From NCBI GenBank assembly GCA_905221605.1, contig CAJNDS010002290.1:733501-797500 (forward strand): a stretch of 64,000 bases of DNA. Reading direction: 5' to 3'. This document shows positions 30,268-42,500 of the stretch, piece after piece (within the stretch, counting starts at the first letter, position 1; each line of letters starts with the position of its first letter). Below the pieces are notes generated by a model. That model ran no database searches. It had not been told where the DNA came from and worked only from the letters and a program-made list of their open reading frames with translations. This stretch comes from Symbiodinium natans (taxonomy: Eukaryota; Sar; Dinophyceae; Suessiales; Symbiodiniaceae). A program made the translations under genes and the position numbers.

Positions 30268-33200
30268 ACCCTTTCCCGACATTGCTAAGAATAAAAACAA
30301 GAGAAAAGAACACAGAGACATGTAGAGAGCTGTGGAAGCTGGTTAGAAGGGGCAGGGGAAGTCCTCCTTCCATCTCATCATTCCCTTCATTCTCCTTGCT
30401 TAACCTTGCCCTTGTTCTACTCCCCTAATGACAAAAAGAAGAGAGGAGGAAAGGCTCGTGGGATGGACACGAGAAAAGGGAGAGCGGAGAAAGGAGGAGA
30501 ACGAACGTGGGAAAAGAAATGAAGGAGAGCTAGAGAGAGGATGGAGAGATAGAGAAGGGAAATGAAGGACAAAGACCGTGGAAGAAAGGAGTGAGCGATG
30601 CTCGGGAAGTAAGCGTAAGGGTGAGGAAAACGAACAGTGGATAACAAAAACAAGTGTCCTGCCCCACCTCTTCTCGTTTCTTCTTGCTTTTCTCCGTCTC
30701 CTTGTTGTTCTCCTAGCAATCCTGTTTCCACCATCGCTTCCTCCTTCCTCTTCTTCATTGTTTCTGTGTCCTTCACCCTGTTTCCCTCGCTGTCGCTCTT
30801 CCGCTGCCTTCCTTCTTCCTCTTCTCCCTGATTACTGTCTCCTTCTCTTTGCTTCTCTATCTGTCTCCATCTCTCTCACTCCGGCGCCGCCCTGTGTTTC
30901 TGTTCATTGCTCATCCTTTCTGACTTTACGAGGCAGAACCTGTGCAAACGATGGGCCCTGTTCTGGACATGGCCCTGCACTGCCTCTTTCAACACACTCC
31001 AAACCCTCTGAGCTTCCCCCAAGAGTTTCAGGCGGCCTTCAGAGAGCGTCCCCAAGGGGCCTCCAAGAGTGAAGGAGAGGTGTCAGAGGAGGACCCTTTC
31101 CCCACATTGCTAAGAACAAAACAAGAGAAAAGAACACAGAGACATGTAGAGAGCTGTGGAAGCTGGTTAGAAGGGGCAGGGGAAGTCCTCCTTCCATCTC
31201 ATCATTCCCTTCATTCTCCTTGCTTAACCTTGCCCTTGTGCTACTCCCCTAATGACACAAAGAAGAGAGGAGGAAAGGCTCGTGGGATGGACACGAGAAA
31301 AGGGAGAGCGGAGAAAGGAGGAGAACGAACGTGGGAAAAGAAAGGAAGGAGAGCTAGAGAGAGGATGGAGAGATAGAGAGGGGAAATGAAGGACAAAGAC
31401 CGTGGAAGAAAGGAGTGAGCGATGCTCGGGAAGTAAGCGTAAGGGCGAGGAAAGCGAACAGTGGATAACAAAACAAGTGTCCTGCCCCACCTCTTCTCGT
31501 TTCTTCTTGATTTTCTCCGTCTCCTTGTTGTTCTCCAAGCAATCCTGTTTCCACCATCGCTTCCTCCTTCCTCTTGCTCATTGTTTCTGTTTCCTTCACC
31601 CTATTGCCCTCGCTGTCGCTCTTCCGCTGCCTTCCTTCTTCCTCGTCTCCCTGATTACTGTCTCCTTCTCTTTGCTTCTCTATCTGTCTCCATCTCTCTC
31701 ACTCCGGCGTCCCCCGGTGTTTTCTGTTTATTGCTCATTCTTACCAGGCAGACACTGTGCAAACGATGGGTCCTGTTCTGGACATGGTCCTGCGCTGCCT
31801 CTTTCCACACACTCCAACCATCTCTGAGCCTCCACAAAATTTCACACGCCTTCTCCCCAAAAACCCTCCAAGAGTGAAGGAGAGGTGTCAGAGGAGGACC
31901 CTTTCCCCACATTGGTAAGAAGAAAAACAAGAGAAAAGATCACAAAGACATGTGGAGAAGTGTGGACGGTAGTTAACTGCAAGGAGCAGGAGAAGTCCCC
32001 CTTCCATCATATCATTCCCTTCTTTCTTTTTGCTTAACCTTGCCCTTCTTCTATCCCCCCCTACTTAATGACAAACAGAACAGCGGAGGAAAGGGTCATG
32101 GAATGGACACGAGAAAAGCGAGAGCGGAGAAATGAGGAGAGCGAACATGGAGATAAAAAAAGGAGGGAGAGCTAGAGAGAGGATAGAGAGAAAGAGAGGG
32201 GAAATGAAGGACAAAGACCGCCCATCCTTTACGAGGCAGAGCCTGTGCAAACGATGGGTCCTGTTCTGGGCATGGTCCTGCGCTGCCTCTTTCCACAAAA
32301 TTTCACACGCCTTCTTTTCAAGGGGCCTCCACGAGTGAAGGAGAGGTGTCAGAGGAGGACCCTTTCCCCACATTGCTAAGAAGAAACCAAGAGAAAAGAA
32401 CACAGAGACATGCAGAGAGCTGTGGAAGGTAGTTACAAGGCGCAGGAGCAGTCCTCCTTCGATCTTATCATTCCCTTCATTCTCCTCGCTTAACCTTGCC
32501 CCCGAGAAAAGGGAGAGCGGAGAAAGGAGGAGAACGAACATGGAACAAGAAAGGAAGGAGAGCTAGAGAGAGGATAGAGAGATAGAGAGGAGAAATGAAG
32601 GACAAAGACCGTGGAAGAAAGGAGTGAGCGATGCTCGCAGAAACAAGTGCCCTGCCCTACCTATTCCCTTTTCTTCTTGATCTTCCCTGACCCCCTTTTG
32701 TTCTCCAAGCGACCCTCTTTTCACCGTCGCTTCCTCCTTCCTCTTTCGTGTCCTTCACCCTGTTTCCCTATATGTCGCTCTTCCACTGTCTGTCTCCTTC
32801 TCTTTGCTTCGCTGTCTGTCTCCATCTCTTTCACTCCGGAGCCCCCCCGGTGTTGCCTATGCATTGCTCATCCTTTCTGACTTTACGAGGCAGACCCTGT
32901 GCAAACGATGGGTCCTGCTCTGGACATGGTCCTGCGCTGCCCACATTGCTAAGGAGAAAATTATTTTGCTTTTAACATCCAAACCCTCTCTGCGTAGAGA
33001 TACTCTGGGGTTGGGCACTCCAGGGATGCTCTGGGGCTGGGCACTCCAAACACAGTGGGGTTGGGCACTCCAGGGAGACTCTCTGGGGACACTGGGGTTG
33101 GGCGCTCCAGGTCTGGGTTGGGCGCTCCAGAAACACTTTGCGGGTTGGGCACTCCCGGGCGAGGAGAAGAGTTCTGGGCGAGGAGAAGAGTTGCGTTTAA

Positions 33201-35990
33201 GATCTAACACGAGGGTGGAGAACAAGAGAAAAGAACACAAAGACAAAGGTAGTTAGAAGGAGCAGGAGAAGTCCTCCTTCCATCTCATCATTCCCTTCAT
33301 TCTCCTTGCTTAACCATGCATGCCCCTTGTTCTATCCGCCTACTTAATGACAAAAGGAACAGAGGAGGAAAGGGTCAAAAGGAGAGCGGAGAAAGGAGGA
33401 GAACGAACATGGGAAAAGAAAGGAAGGAGAGCTAGAGAGAGGATAGATAGACGGAGAGGAGAAAAGAAGGACAAAGACCGTGGAAGAAAGGAGTGAGCGA
33501 TGCTCGGGTAATAAGTGTAAGGGCTAAGAAAAAGGAACAGTGGATAACAAAAACAAGCGTCCTGCCCTACCTCTTCTCTTTTCTTCTTGATCTTCTCTGT
33601 CTCCTTTTTTGTTCTCCAAGCGGTCCTCTTTTCACCATCGCTTCCTCCTTCCCCTTCCTCATTGTTTCTGTTTCCTTCACCCTGTTTCCCTATCTGTCGC
33701 TCCTCTGCTGTCTTCTTTCTTCCTCTTCTCCTTGATTACTGTCTCCTTCTCTTTGCTTCTCTATCTAACTCTATCTGTCTCCATCTCTCTCACTCCGGTG
33801 CCCCCCGGCGTTTTCTGTTCATTGCTCATCCTGTCTGACTTTACGAGGCAGACCCTGTACAAACGATGGGTCCTGTTCTGGACATGGCCCTGCACTGCCT
33901 CTTTCCACACCTCTTCTGAGCCTCCCCCATGAGTTTCAGGCGGCCTTGAGGGGCGTCCAAGAGTGAAGGAGAGGTGTGAGAAGAGGACCCTTTCCCCACA
34001 TTGCTAAGAAGAAAAACAAGAGAAAAGAACACTGAGATATGTAGAGTGGCCTGGAAGGTAGTTAGAAGGAGCAGGAGAAGTCCTCCTTCCATCTCATCAT
34101 TCCCTTCATTCTCCTTGCTTAACCTTGCCCTTGTTCTATCCCCCTACTTAATGACAAAAGGAACAGAGGAGGAAAGAGGAGAACTAACACGGAACAAGAA
34201 AGGAAGGAGAGCTAGAGAGAGGATAGAGAGATAGAGAATAGAAATGAAGGACAAAGACCGTGGAAGAAAGGAGTGAGCGATGCTTGAAAAAAACAAGTGC
34301 CCTGCCCTACCTATTCCCTTTTCTGCTTGATCTTCTCTGACCCCTTTTTGTTCTCCAAGCGGCCCTCTTTTTACCGTCGCTTCCTCCTTCCTCTTCGTCA
34401 TTGTTTCTATTTCCTTCGCCCTGTTTCCCTATCTATCGTCTTCCACTGTCTTCCTTCTTCCTCTTCTCCCTGATTACTGTCTCCTTCTCTTTGCTTCGCT
34501 ATCTGTCTCCATCTCTTTCACTCCGGAGCCCCCCGGTGTTTTCTGTTCATTGCTCATCCTTTCTGACTTTACGAGGCAGACCCTGTACAAACGATGGGTC
34601 CTGTTCTGGACATGGTCCTGCACTGCCTCTTCCCACACACCCCAAACCCCTCTTCTGAGCCTTCCCCAAGAGTTTCAGGTGCCCTTTAACGGGCGTCCAA
34701 GAGTGAAGGAGAGGTGTGAGAGGAGGACCCTTTCCCAACATTGCTAAGAAGAAAAACAAGAGAAACGAACACAGAGACATGTAGTGCGGCGTGGAAGGTA
34801 GTTAGAAGGAGCAGGAGAAGTCCTCCTTCCATCTCATCATTCCCTTCATTCTCCTTGCTTAACCTTGCCCTTGTTCTATCCCCCTACTTAATGACAAAAG
34901 GAACAGAGGAGGAAAGTGTCATGGAATGGACACGAGAAAAGGGAGAGCGGAGAAAAGAGGAGAACGAACACGTCACAAGAAAGGAAGGAGAGCTAGAGAG
35001 AGGATAGAGAGATGGAGAGGAGAAATGAAGGACAAAGACCGTTGAAGAAAGGAGTGAGCGATGCTCGGGTAATAAGTGTAAGGGCTAAGAAAAAGGAACA
35101 GTGGATAACAAAAACAAGTGTCCTGCCCTACCTCTTCTCTTTTCTTCTTGATCTTCTCTGACCCCTTTTTGTTCTCCAAGCGGCCTTCGTTTCACCATCG
35201 CTTCCTCCTTTCTCTTCTTCCTTGTTTCTGTTTCCTTCGCCCTGTTTCCCTATCTATCGCTCTTCCACTGTCTTCCTTCTTCCTCTTCTCCCTGATGACT
35301 CTCTCCTTCTCTTTGCTTCGCTATCTGTCTCCATGTCTCTCACTCCGGTGCCCCCGGTGTTTCTGTTCATTGCTCATCCTTTCTGACTTTACGAGGCAGA
35401 GCCTGTACAAAGGATGAGTCCTGTTCTGGACATGGTCCTGCGCTGCCTCTTTCCACACACTCCAAACCCCTCTAAGCCTGCCCCACGATGTTCTCGGCGG
35501 CCTTCAGAGAGCATCTCCCAGGGGCCTCCGAGAGTGAAAGAGGGGTGTGAGAGGAGGACACTTTCCCCACCTTGCTAAGAAGAAAAACCAGAGAAAAGAT
35601 CACAGAGACATGTAGAGAAGTGTGGAAGGTGACCAGGTAGTTACAAGGAGCAGGAGAAGTCCTCCTTCCATCATATCATTCCCTTCAGTCTCCTTGCTTA
35701 ACCTTGCCCTTCTTCTATCCCCCCAATGACAAAAGGAACAGAGGAAGAAAGGGCCGCAGAAGGGACGCAAGAAAGGGAGCGTGCAGAAAGCGGGCGCACG
35801 AAGAGGGAGAACGCAAGGAAGGAAAAAGAGAGCTTCTTAAAGACAATAGCATTCCTGTCAACAGCGAAATCCTGTCATCTATTGAAATGCTGGATGGACT
35901 CTTTGATTCCTTTTCAAATGAAGGGTTCTATCGTTCATGGTGTTCCTTAGAACAGGAGAGCCTTTCAGGACAACGCCCTCATCTGTATTC
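30268..35990. repeat. ~0.8-kb macrosatellite, 7-8 units
   Basis: Units begin with ACCCTTTCCCC(A)CATTGCTAAGAA at 30268, 31093, 31898, 32359, 32940 (truncated), 33987, 34727 and 35559. Full-length spacing is 740-832 bases; 461 and the 32940-33987 spacing reflect deletion and insertion. Each unit has a purine-rich half (GAGAAAGGAGGAGAACGAAC type), then a pyrimidine-rich half (TTCCTCTTCTCCCTGATTAC type), then a more complex end (TTACGAGGCAGACCCTGT). Open frames on both strands shift between units and carry no conserved protein. The last unit runs into unrelated sequence near 35750-36000. Confidence 0.9.
32956..33215 (-). repeat. Minisatellite-bearing element inside macrosatellite
   Basis: Reverse complement of the element at 50045-50508: AAAATTATTTTGC near one end, GGAGAAGAGTTG...ATCTAACAC near the other, and several copies of a ~26-base GTTGGGCACTCCAGG unit between. 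It interrupts a macrosatellite unit at 32940. Confidence 0.8.
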
Positions 35991-36479
35991 AACATAGGCA
36001 GGGCTACCTCTGATTAAGAATGCAAAGGACGCATTCTAAGAAAACAAACTCTCTCACTTCAAAAGGAGAGGACGGACCCACTCATCTATCAAAAAAAGAG
36101 CCGAAAGCATTTGGGAGGAATTAAAATATGAATGAGGAGCTATCGCAGTATCCTTTTTTTCTTCTGACACGGATTCTTTGAAAGAAGAGGTTCCTGCCTG
36201 TTGTTTGTTTCCAAGAAAGGGAGGCTTTCGAGTGGCAAGGGGCGAACTCGCGCCCACCCCGGTCTTTGGGGTCAGTCTGAAAACAGCTTGGAGAGGACCG
36301 TTGCTTCTCTCTCCTGCTTCTGTTTCTCTATCTCTTGCTCCGTGTCTGTCGTTCTCCTTCCCTCCTTCTGTGAATTTGCTTCTTTCAATATCCACCAGGT
36401 TGCCTGCAGTTTTCGCAGGGGGCTTCCCTGAGGGGCTCCCTGAAAGGCGGCAGGTTTTGAGAGGGCAAAGGGCAGGAGA

Positions 36480-36969
36480 TTAGGAGAGGGCAAAGGCATG
36501 AAACGAGGGGGGGCAGGAGCCTGGGGGAGGTGTGGGCAGTGAGGGCGGTGGCGTAGGGCTGCGTGGGAGCCCTTTCAAAAATAAGATAAGTAAGATACAT
36601 GGAGGGCAGATATTTAGATAGAGATAAATAGAGATAGAGATCGAGATGGAGAGGTAAAGATAGAAATACACAGCGGGCAGGGTAGTGGGTAGGGGGAAAG
36701 GGGAAGGAAGTCGAAAGGGGGTAGGGGCGGGGTAGGAGACATAGAGGGGGCAGGTTGGGTAGGGGGTCGGGGGAAGGGGTGCGGGGTGGCGTAGGGGGTA
36801 GGGGGCTAGGGGAGCCCTGCAAATGGGCAGGGGATAGGGTGTAGGAACTAGGGCCCTTTAAAAAAAGGATGAACAAGATATAAAGATGGCAGATACATAG
36901 ACAAATATAGTTAGGGCTACGCTGGAGCCCTTTAAAAAATCACACACGCAAGATGTATAGATAGAATAT

Positions 36970-37000
<31 letters not shown>

Positions 37001-37095
37001 TAGAGATAGAGATAGAGATAGAGATAGAGATAGAGATAGAGATAGAGATAGAGATAGAGATAGAGATAGAGATAGAGATAGAGATAGACAGGTTT
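36480..37095. repeat. GGGGTAGG-rich DNA and (GATAGA)n arrays
   Basis: G-rich degenerate repeats (36480-36850), with GATAGA/GATAAA arrays at about 36615-36660 and a long (GATAGA)n at 36968-37089. A motif 'GGAGCCCTTTnAAAAA' recurs at about 36567, 36850 and 36927. No gene is seen in 36000-37130. Confidence 0.85.
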
Positions 37096-37133
37096 TGAGA
37101 GGAGATTAGGAGAGGACAAAAGCAGGAGAGGCA

Positions 37134-37815
37134 GGTGACACAGATTCCGCGGAAAATGTGTCATGTTTTTAGTGTTAACACAACTCTTGCGACACATATT
37201 CTGCAGAAAATGTGTCATATTTATGGTGTTAACACAACTCGAGTGACACACATTCTGCGGGAAATGTGTCATATTTTTGGTGTTAGCACAGCTCTACTGA
37301 AACATATTCTGCGGAAAATGTGTCATGCTTTTGTGTTAACACAACTCTGGTGACACATATTCTGCAGAAAATGTGTGTTTTGTGTTAGCACAGCTCTACG
37401 GACACATATTTTGCAAAAAACGTGTCATGTTTTTGGTTTTAACGCAACTCTGGTGACACATATTCCGCGGAAATGTGTCACGTTTTTGGTGCTAGCACAG
37501 CTCCACTGACACATATGTTGCGGAAAATATGTCATGCTTTTGGTGTTAACACAACTCTGGCGACACATATTCTGCAGTAAATGTGTCATATTTATGGTGT
37601 TAACACAACTCGAGTGACACATATTCTGCGGGAAATGTGTCATGTTTTTGGTGTTAGCACAGCTCTACTGACACATATTTACGGAAAATGTGTCATGCTG
37701 TTGGTGTTAACACGACTCTAGTGACACATATTCTGCAGAAAATGTGTTAGCACAGCTCTACTGACACAGATTTCGCGGAAAATGTGTCATGTTTCTGGTG
37801 TTAACACAACTCTAC
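37134..37815. repeat. ~59-bp satellite, about 11 copies
   Basis: Unit: TGACACATATTCTGCGGAAA, ATGTGTCATGTTTTTGGTG, then TTAACACAACTCT or TTAGCACAGCTCT. Two subtypes, TTAACACAACTC(TGG) and TTAGCACAGCTC(TAC), tend to alternate, suggesting a ~118-bp dimer. The frames open across it are by-products. Confidence 0.9.
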
Positions 37816-37859
37816 CTTCTCTTATCCTTGACTTTCTTCTTTTATTCCTTGTTGAATGG

Positions 37860-38015
37860 CAAGTTAAAAACGGGAGGGGCGAGGAGGGAAGAGGAAAGAA
37901 CAAGAAGCAGGAAGAGGGGAAGAGAAAGGAATGGAAGGAAGGAAGGAAGGAAGGAAGGGGGAAGGAAGGAAGGAGGCAGAGAGGGAGAGAGAGAGAGAGG
38001 GAGAGATAGAGACAA

Positions 38016-38053
<38 letters not shown>

Positions 38054-38085
38054 GAGTGAAAGAGAAAGAGAGGGAGAGAGATGCG
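37860..38085. repeat. Purine-rich (GGAA)n/(GA)n tract
   Basis: About 220 bases of almost pure A/G on the + strand, able in principle to form triplex DNA. From 38100 to 38780 there is AT-rich sequence with four or more copies of a ~50-base AACGAAAGG...TTTGTAAACC unit and no gene. Confidence 0.85.
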
Positions 38086-38799
38086 ATGAATAAACGAACC
38101 ACACTGAGCTATTTAAAGGGTGTTAAGTCTTTTAGAGGACCCATAATTTAAACATTTTGAATAATTGAATTCAGGCATTCATTTTTTCATAATATTTGGG
38201 AGGCTCAAGATATGAACATTGGGCAAGCATCACTGTATTTGAACGATGCAAACAGTTTTAGTTATGGTTACTGCAAAACATTAAAATCTAGAGTGGAGAC
38301 CTAAGACCTCAATCATATTATGGATTTACAAAAAAAATCTTCTTGCAGCCTGGTAAATATCTTAAAGTATTGAAAAACGTAAGACTGCAACAACGTTAAC
38401 GAAAGTTGTTGTTTTGCAAAACCTTAAAGCGCCATCATCTTTTAACGAAAGGTTCGATTTGAACCTTGATATGTCCTCAACATCAACAACGAAAGGCTTG
38501 TTTATCAACCAGCTGCGCCGGCAACGTCAAAACGACAGTTTTTGTGTAACCCCTAGTGTGTCCTGAACTTCAGAAACGAAAGGATTCTTGTAAACCTTGG
38601 TGTGCCACCACCCTCAAAAACGAAAGTATTTTTAAAAAAACACGTGTAAGCGAAAGGGTTTTTGTAAACCCTAGCAAAGGATTTTTGTCAGCCCTAGCGT
38701 GCCCTCAACCTCAAACGAAAGCTCCTTTTAAATTTTAAATCCTTAAAACCTAGAAAAGTTCAGCAAAGAAGAAGGCAAGGATTTTTAAAATTTAAAAGG

Positions 38800-39580
38800 G
38801 GTCCCGGGGTCTCAGGGTTTAGGGGGTAGGCGCTGAGGCGCTTAGGAGCTTAGGGTGCAGGTTTAAGGATTTCGGAGCCTAGGAGCTTAGGGTTTAGGGT
38901 TTGATTTAAGGCTTAAGGGTTTGGGGGGTAGGCGCTTAGGCGCTTCGGAGCTTAGGAGCTTAGGAGCTTAGGAGCTTAGGAGGGTTTAAGGATTTAGCGG
39001 GTAGGCACTTAGGCGCTTAGGACCTCAGGAGCTCAGGGTTTAGGGTTTAAGGGTTTAGGGGGTAGACGTTGAGGAGCTTAGGAGCTTTGGAGCTTAGGGT
39101 TTGAGGATTTAAAGGGTAGGCACTTAGGCGCTTAGGACCTCAGGAGCTTAGGGTTTAGGGTTTAGGGTTTAGGGGGTAGACGTTGAGGAGCTTAGGAGCT
39201 TTGGAGCTTAGGGTTTGAGGGTTTAGGGGGTAGGCACTTAGGCGCTTAGGACCTCAGGAGCTTAGGGTTTAGGTTTTAGGGTTTAGGGGGTAGACGCTGA
39301 GGAGCTTAGGAGCTCTGGAGCTTAGGGTTTGAGGATTTAGGGGGTAGGCACTTAGGCGCTTAGGACCTCAGGAGCTTAGGGTTTAGGGTTCAGGGTTTAG
39401 GGGGTAGACGTTGAGGAGCTTAGGAGCTTTGGAGCTTAGGGTTTGAGGATTTAGGGGGTAGGTTGTTCGGAGCTTAGGAGCGTAGGGTTTAGGGCTTAAG
39501 GGTTTAGGGGTGAGGCCCTTAGGCGCTTAGGGGCTTAGAGTATAGGGTTTAAGGATTTAGGGGGAAGGCGCTGGGCCTCC
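38800..39580. repeat. Telomere-derived satellite, ~120-bp unit
   Basis: Five well-conserved copies between about 39000 and 39480 of a unit that combines TTTAGGG heptamers with decamer-like CTTAGGAG, GGTAGGCACTTAGGCG and GGTAGACGTTGAGG. The flanks are looser versions. Confidence 0.85.
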
Positions 39581-39589
39581 CCACCTTTT

Positions 39590-42500
39590 AAATATGAAAA
39601 AAAACCTTAAAACTCTTCAAATCTAGAAGGCCCGGGCTTTCAACCTTAAATTCCATAAATTCCTTAAATTCCTTAAATTCTGAAATTGGGTAAATATTTT
39701 TTTTGGCAGGCCCTTTCTTAAATTTTAAAAAAACCTTAAATTCCTTAAATTCCTTAAATTCTTAAATTAGGTATTTAGGAATTTAAAGAATTTAAGGAAT
39801 TTAAGGTTTTCTTAAAATCAAATAAAAGGCATTTTTAAATTAAAAAAAAAACCTTATATTCCTTAAATTCCTTAAATTCTTAAATTGGGTAAATAAAATT
39901 GTTGGGCGGGCCCTTTTTTAAATTTAAAAAAAAACCTTAAATTCCTTAAATTCTTAAATTATGTATTTAGGAATTTAAAGAATAAGGAATTTAAGGTGTT
40001 TTAAAGTTTAAAAAAGGCCTTTGTAAATTTTAAAAAAATCTTAAATTCCTGAAATTCCTAAATTAGGTATTTAGGAATCTAAGTTTTTTTTAATTCAAAA
40101 AACGCCCTTTTTAGATTAAAAAAAAAACCTTAAATTCCTTAAATTCCTTAAAATTCTTAAATTCTTAAATTGGGTAAATAAAATTGTTGGGCCGGCCCGT
40201 TTTAAAATTTAAAAAAAAACCTTAAATTCCTTAAATTCCTAAATTAGGTATTTAGGAATTTAAGGTGGTTTTGAAATTAAAAAAAGCCTTTTTAATCGGC
40301 GGCCCCTATTTCAAAACCCAGGCCCCCCAATTTAAATTTTATAAATTCTTTAAATTCCCTAAATTCCTTAAAAAAGAAATGCCGGCCCTATTTCCAATTT
40401 AAGGAATTTAAGCCCTTTAAATTCCTTAAATTCCTTAAAAAAGAAATGCCGGCCCTATTTCCAATTTAAGGATTTTAAGGAATTTAAAGGATTTATAAAA
40501 TTTAAATCGGAGGCCCCTATTTCAAAACCCAGGCCACCCAATTTAAATTTTATAAATTCCTTAAATTCTTTAAATTCCTTAAAAAAGAAATACCGGCCCT
40601 ATTTCCAATTTAAGGAATTTAAGGAATTTAAGCCCTGTAAATTCCTTAAATTCTTTAAATTCCTTAAAAAAGAAATACCGGCCCTATTTCCAATTTAAGG
40701 AATTTAAGGAATTTAAGCCCTTTAAATTCCTTAAATTCCTTAAAAAAGAAATACCGGCCCTATTTCCAATTTAAGGAATTTAAGGAATTTACACCCTTTA
40801 AATTCCTTAAATTCTTTAAAAAAGAAATACCGGCCTTATTTCCAATTTAAGGAATTTAAAGAATTTAAAGGATTTATAAAATTTAAATCGGCGGCCCCTA
40901 TGTCAAAACCCAGGCCCCCCAATTTAAATTTTATAAATTCCTTAAATTCTTTAAATTCCTTAAAAAAGAAATACCGGCCCTATTTCCAATTTAAGGAATT
41001 TAAGGAATTTAAGCCCTTTAAATTCCTTAAATTCCTTAAAAAGAAATACCGGCCCTATTTCCAACTTAAGGAATTTAAGGAATTTAAGCCCTTTAAATTC
41101 CTTAAATTCCTTAAAAAAGAAATACCGGCCCTATTTCCAATTTAAGGAATTTAAGGAATTTACGCCCTTTAAATTCCTTAAATTCTTTAAAAAAGAAATA
41201 CCGGCCTTATTTCCAATTTAAGGAATTTAAAGAATTTAAAGGATTTTTAAATTTAAATCGGCGGCCCCTATGTCAAAACCCAGGCCCCCCAATTTAAATT
41301 TTATAAATTCCTTAAATTCTTTAAATTCCTTAAAAAAGAAATACCGGCCCTATTTCCAATTTAAGGAATTTAAGGAATTTAAGCCCTTTAAATTCCTTAA
41401 ATTCCTTAAAAAAGAAATACCGGCCCTATTTCCAATTTAAGGAATTTAAGGAATTTAAGCCCTTTAAATTCCTTAAATTCCTTAAAAAAGAAATACCGGC
41501 CCTATTTCCAATTTAAGGATTTTAAGGAATTTACGCCCTTTAAATTCCTTAAATTCTTTAAAAAAGAAATACCGGCCTTATTTCCAATTTAAGGAATTTA
41601 AAGAATTTAAAGGATTTATAAAATTTAAATCGGCGGCCCCTATTTCAAAACCCAGGCCACCCAATTTAAATTTTATAAATTCCTGAAATTCTTTAAATTC
41701 CTTAAAAAAGAAATACCGGCCCTATTTCCAATTTAAGGAATTTAAGGAATTTAAGCCCTTTAAATTCCTTAAATTCCTTAAAAACGAAATACCGGCCCTA
41801 TTTCCAATTTAAGGAATTTAAGGAATTTAAGCCCTTTAAATTCCTTAAATTCTTTAAAAAAGAAATACCGGCCCTATTTCCAATTTAAGGAATTTAAGGA
41901 ATTTACGCCCTTTAAATTCCTTAAATTCTTTAAAAAAGAAATACCGGCCTTATTTCCAATTTAAGGAATTTAAAGAATTTAAAGGATTTATAAAATTTAA
42001 ATCGGCGGCCCCTATTTCAAAACCCAGGCCCCCCAATTTAAATTTTATAAATTCCTTAAATTCTTTAAATTCCTTAAAAAAGAAATACCGGCCCTATTTC
42101 CAATTTAAGGAATTTAAGGAATTTAAGCCCTTTTAAATTCCTTAAATTCCTTAAAAAAGAAATACCGGCCCTATTTCCAATTTAAGAATTTAAGGAATTT
42201 ACGCCCTTTAAATTCCTTAAATTCTTTAAAAAAGAAATACCGGCCTTATTTCCAATTTAAGGAATTTAATGAATTAAAAGGATTTATTAAATTTAAATCG
42301 GCGGCCCCTATTTCAAAACCCAGGCCACCCAATCTAAATTTTATAAATTCCTTAAATTCTTTAAATTCCTTAAAAAAGAAATACCGGCCCTATTTCCAAT
42401 TTAAGGAATTTAAGGAATTTAAGCCCTTTAAATTCCTTAAATTCCTTAAAAAAGAAATACCGGCCCTATTTCCAATTTAAGGAATTTAAGGAATTTAAGC

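Noticed and set aside
30417-35417. Many 60-165-codon frames on both strands
   Set aside because: They come from the purine/pyrimidine-rich macrosatellite, shift frame between units and have no shared protein.
37134-37815. CRISPR-like array
   Set aside because: The ~59-base units are repeated along their whole length, so there are no unique spacers, and the setting is eukaryotic.
40900-41145. Open frame with repeated KKYRPYF segments
   Set aside because: Its period equals the ~74-base satellite subunit and it is interrupted in other repeats of the array.
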